Shown here in pieces: positions 61,576-64,000 of a stretch of DNA of 64,000 bases. The notes under the pieces are model-generated. The model was not told the origin of the DNA, made no database searches, and saw only the letters and a program-made list of their open reading frames with translations. Numbering within the stretch: the stretch's first letter is position 1; each line of letters starts with the position of its first letter. The stretch lies in the NCBI GenBank assembly GCA_016860845.1, contig BOKF01000020.1:62001-126000 (forward strand), written 5' to 3'. Position numbers and translations under genes: made by a program. The DNA comes from Chloroflexota bacterium (GTDB taxonomy: Bacteria > Chloroflexota > Anaerolineae > 4572-78 > J111).

Positions 61576-64000
61576 ATGTCATTCTCCCGAACTTCAATCA
61601 GTCTATTCCTGGCCTTGCTCTTGGGCAACGCCATCATTTTATACAGCAGCCCGGATTGGACCTGGCTGCGCTTTCCAGCAGCGCTGGCCTTGACCTTTGT
61701 CCTGCCGGGATGGGCCTGGATGTCGGCCCTGGATTGGCTGAATACCGACGATGCGGTTGAGCGTATTGTCCTGGTCATTGGGGGTTCGTCCGTACTGTCA
61801 GCCCTGGCTCTGCTCATCGCGCTCTTACTCCCCGGCCCTTTCACCGAAACACCCAACCTGATCGCCCTTAACCTGGCCACGCTGACCGGCATAGCCGGGT
61901 CAATCATCCAGAGTCAATCGAAAATCCAAAATCGAAAATCCAAAATCGCCTGGCCTTCCCGCACCGTCTGGCTCATTCTCCTGGCGATTGTGGCGGTCGC
62001 TGCTTTTACCCGCCTGTTTCGCCTCGGCTATGCCGAATTCCACGAGGATGAGTTGGAGAATATGCGGCTGATTGTGCGGGCCTACAAAGGCGAGGAGTAC
62101 GCCCCTTATCTCGACACCAAAGGACCAATTCACTGGCTGCTCCCCGCGGCGCTGTGGTATCTGAACGGCTGGGTCAATGAAGGCATCGCTCGCACCCCCT
62201 TTGTGATCACCTCGATTTTGTTGGTCCCCATGATGTTTGTCCTGGGACGGCGCATGAGCGGTGGCCGGGCTGCGCCGGGCCTGTTGGCCGCTGGCTTTGT
62301 GGCGGTCAACGGCTTTTATGTAGCCTACGCCCGCTTTGTCGAGAACCAAAGCCTGATTGTTTTGTGGGGAGCGCTGGCTGTCTGGCTCGCTTATCGCTGG
62401 TATAGAGAAGATACCGGCTGGTTTCTCTTCTGTACTGCCGTCATCCTGGCGGTTGGCCTTATCGCTCACCCCGATGTGCTGCTTTATCTGCCCGTATTTG
62501 TTTACATGGTTTGGTTAAAAATGCGGCAGGGGCGGCTGGCCTGGCGCTGGGTGATTGGCGCGGTGCTGCTCTTCAGCGGCCTGGTGGCCCTCTTTTATGT
62601 GCCCTACTTTTTAGACCCTGAAATTGGCCTGGTTTATCAATATTTTGCTGGTGATCGCATCGGCGAAGGCTTGTTTTACAATCAAGTCGCCAACCTGTTT
62701 GATCAAGACCAACTCTACAGCAGCCGTTATCACGCGCCAATTTTGGTTTTGCTCCTCTTCTGGCTTTTGCTGCGCCAGTTTGTCCGCTGGCGCGGGTGGG
62801 GGTGGCTTGCCTTCGCCGGGCTGAGTTTGGCCATTGTCAGCACCGTCGCCTGGCCGGCCCTCTGGCAGGTGAGCAACCTCAATTTGGCTTTTGTGCCTTA
62901 CGCCGGGTTGGCCTTACTGGTAATCTTGTCGCCCCAAACTGCCGTTGAAATAAAAATAATCTTTCTGTGGTTTATTGCCCCGTTGGGCGCTCTGCTCTTT
63001 CTGGCCAAAGATGCCGCCGACCATATTCAGGTGGCCTATACCGGCTGGGCTTTGCTGGCGGCGTTCGCCCTCTTAGATTTGTGGACCTGCCTAAAAAATA
63101 GTGACCGGCAACCGCCGACCCAAAACTGGACTATGGCCCAAGTTCCCCGTCTACCGTCTACCGTCTACCGTCTCCTATTGGGTACTGCTGTCCTCTGCCT
63201 GGCCCTGGCCATCTTTCTCATTCTCTTCTATCAATATCTGGCTTTCAACGCCCAGGTAACAACGTATTGGCGAGCCAAAGCCGCCTCGGAGGCTCATCCG
63301 AACTCGATTTACAACCTTCTTTACGGCGACCTGCCCCGCCCTCGCAAAATTTTCTCCAACCCTCGCCTGGGGGGGTGGAAAGCCGTCGGTTACCTATGGG
63401 CCAGCGGCGGACTCTCCGGCGATTTTCGCAGCGTCAACGAGTCCTTTGCCGTGCCGGTCTGGTATACCCTGCAAACCCCGCGCTCCTGCTACGACGACCC
63501 CCAGAATTATTGGATCCGTAACGATTTGGAGGGCTGGCCGGAGGAGGAGCGGGCCATCATGGATCGGGGCTACACCTTGACTCGGCTGGTTTTGGTAGAC
63601 CAGGAACCGATGCTCCATCTCTACGAGAAAAACGCCGCGCCCCGCCCGCCCGAAGTGCTGGACCTGGAGGCGTACCGGCACGCCTTCGACCGGCTCACCA
63701 CCCCGGCCCGCATGGCCCAGGATGAAATCATCAGCCAGCCGGCCTCGTTTAACTTTGGGGATAAGCTGCTGTTGCGCGGCTACGATGCGCCCCAATCTCC
63801 GGCCCGCCCTGGCGACCTGCTGCCGGTGACAGTCTATTGGGAAAGCCTGGCCCCGATGGAGACGCGCTATCGGGGGTTTGTCCATCTCGTCGGCCCGGAT
63901 GGCGCCCGCTGGGGTCAGCATGACGACGATCCGGCCTGCCGTTTAATGACCACCGAAATGCGCCCCGGCCAGCGTTCGTCGCGCCAGTTCCGCCTGCCGG
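61576..64000 (+). CDS. GT39-type membrane glycosyltransferase, cut by the window end
   Basis: An open frame of at least 808 codons from ATG 61576 (MSFSRTSISLFLALLLG) to the last base, with no stop. Signature YAEFHEDELENMRLIVRAY (DE pair) and about 12 helices, with the beta module starting near 63740 (LLRGYDAPQSPARPGDLLP, VTVYWESLAPMETRYRGFVHL). Repeat-coded inserts: KSKIQNRKSKIAWP at about 61915-61960, and RLPSTVYRLL at about 63145-63180, both next to membrane helices. Start preceded only by repeats, so expression may rely on the upstream gene. Confidence 0.8.
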   Translation, partial: MSFSRTSISLFLALLLGNAIILYSSPDWTWLRFPAALALTFVLPGWAWMSALDWLNTDDAVERIVLVIGGSSVLSALALLIALLLPGPFTETPNLIALNLATLTGIAGSIIQSQSKIQNRKSKIAWPSRTVWLILLAIVAVAAFTRLFRLGYAEFHEDELENMRLIVRAYKGEEYAPYLDTKGPIHWLLPAALWYLNGWVNEGIARTPFVITSILLVPMMFVLGRRMSGGRAAPGLLAAGFVAVNGFYVAYARFVENQSLIVLWGALAVWLAYRWYREDTGWFLFCTAVILAVGLIAHPDVLLYLPVFVYMVWLKMRQGRLAWRWVIGAVLLFSGLVALFYVPYFLDPEIGLVYQYFAGDRIGEGLFYNQVANLFDQDQLYSSRYHAPILVLLLFWLLLRQFVRWRGWGWLAFAGLSLAIVSTVAWPALWQVSNLNLAFVPYAGLALLVILSPQTAVEIKIIFLWFIAPLGALLFLAKDAADHIQVAYTGWALLAAFALLDLWTCLKNSDRQPPTQNWTMAQVPRLPSTVYRLLLGTAVLCLALAIFLILFYQYLAFNAQVTTYWRAKAASEAHPNSIYNLLYGDLPRPRKIFSNPRLGGWKAVGYLWASGGLSGDFRSVNESFAVPVWYTLQTPRSCYDDPQNYWIRNDLEGWPEEERAIMDRGYTLTRLVLVDQEPMLHLYEKNAAPRPPEVLDLEAYRHAFDRLTTPARMAQDEIISQPASFNFGDKLLLRGYDAPQSPARPGDLLPVTVYWESLAPMETRYRGFVHLVGPDGARWGQHDDDPACRLMTTEMRPGQRSSRQFRLP

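Overview
The window reads as a chromosomal piece of a Chloroflexota-type bacterium (Anaerolineae or a close class). This is an inference. It rests on the GT39/DUF2079 membrane-protein cluster with repeated C-terminal beta modules, a secreted LamG-like protein with the YLPLV motif, a KorAB pair, copper/cytochrome gene neighbourhoods and very many short heptamer-type repeats. No rRNA, tRNA, CRISPR array or transposase gene was found.

Layout. 1-4.1 kb: an FMN split-barrel protein, a SIS sugar isomerase, a ROK kinase/regulator and a patatin. 4.2-8.0 kb: an AT-richer insert holding one 1236-residue protein, a nuclease-STAND NTPase that looks like an antiphage effector. 8.0-17.3 kb: housekeeping genes (queG, a korAB pair with CBS modules, guaB, trmL, rimO) and a decayed MNT/HepT toxin-antitoxin pair. 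17.5-25.6 kb: carbohydrate-type genes (GH-A hydrolase, hydroxypyruvate isomerase-like enzyme, two LacI regulators with visible operators, a MocD-like desaturase-Rieske fusion, a PanB-like enzyme), interspersed with gene remnants. 25.7-42.8 kb: copper and redox biology: two CopA ATPases, CsoR, CopZ, a Met-rich multicopper oxidase with its own two-component system, PCYCGC protein, cytochrome c, DUF1573 protein and thioredoxin-like lipoprotein. An ECF sigma/anti-sigma cassette and a PemK-type toxin-antitoxin pair also lie here. 42.9-64 kb: a GH-A glycosidase, an amino-acid binding protein, a secreted lectin-like protein with an attenuator-like leader, and six large GT39/DUF2079-type membrane proteins, the last cut by the window end.

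The most striking finding is two probable selenoproteins that normal ORF calling splits or truncates. One is a thioredoxin-fold lipoprotein whose CxxC motif is encoded UxxU (two in-frame TGA codons). The other is a membrane-anchored DUF1573 protein with Cys-Sec in place of Cys-Cys. Each has a short perfect hairpin starting 11-12 nt after the TGA, where a bacterial SECIS element is expected. Both genes lie in copper/periplasmic redox operons.

A second theme is repeats inside genes. Palindromes and 7-nt tandem repeats fill intergenic spaces and also lie in frame within conserved proteins (QueG, both CopA paralogues at the same loop, the binding protein, all the GT39 proteins), adding low-complexity peptides much as Rickettsia palindromic elements do. 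Several genes near the right end appear to be leaderless, with a -10 box only 8-10 nt before the start codon.
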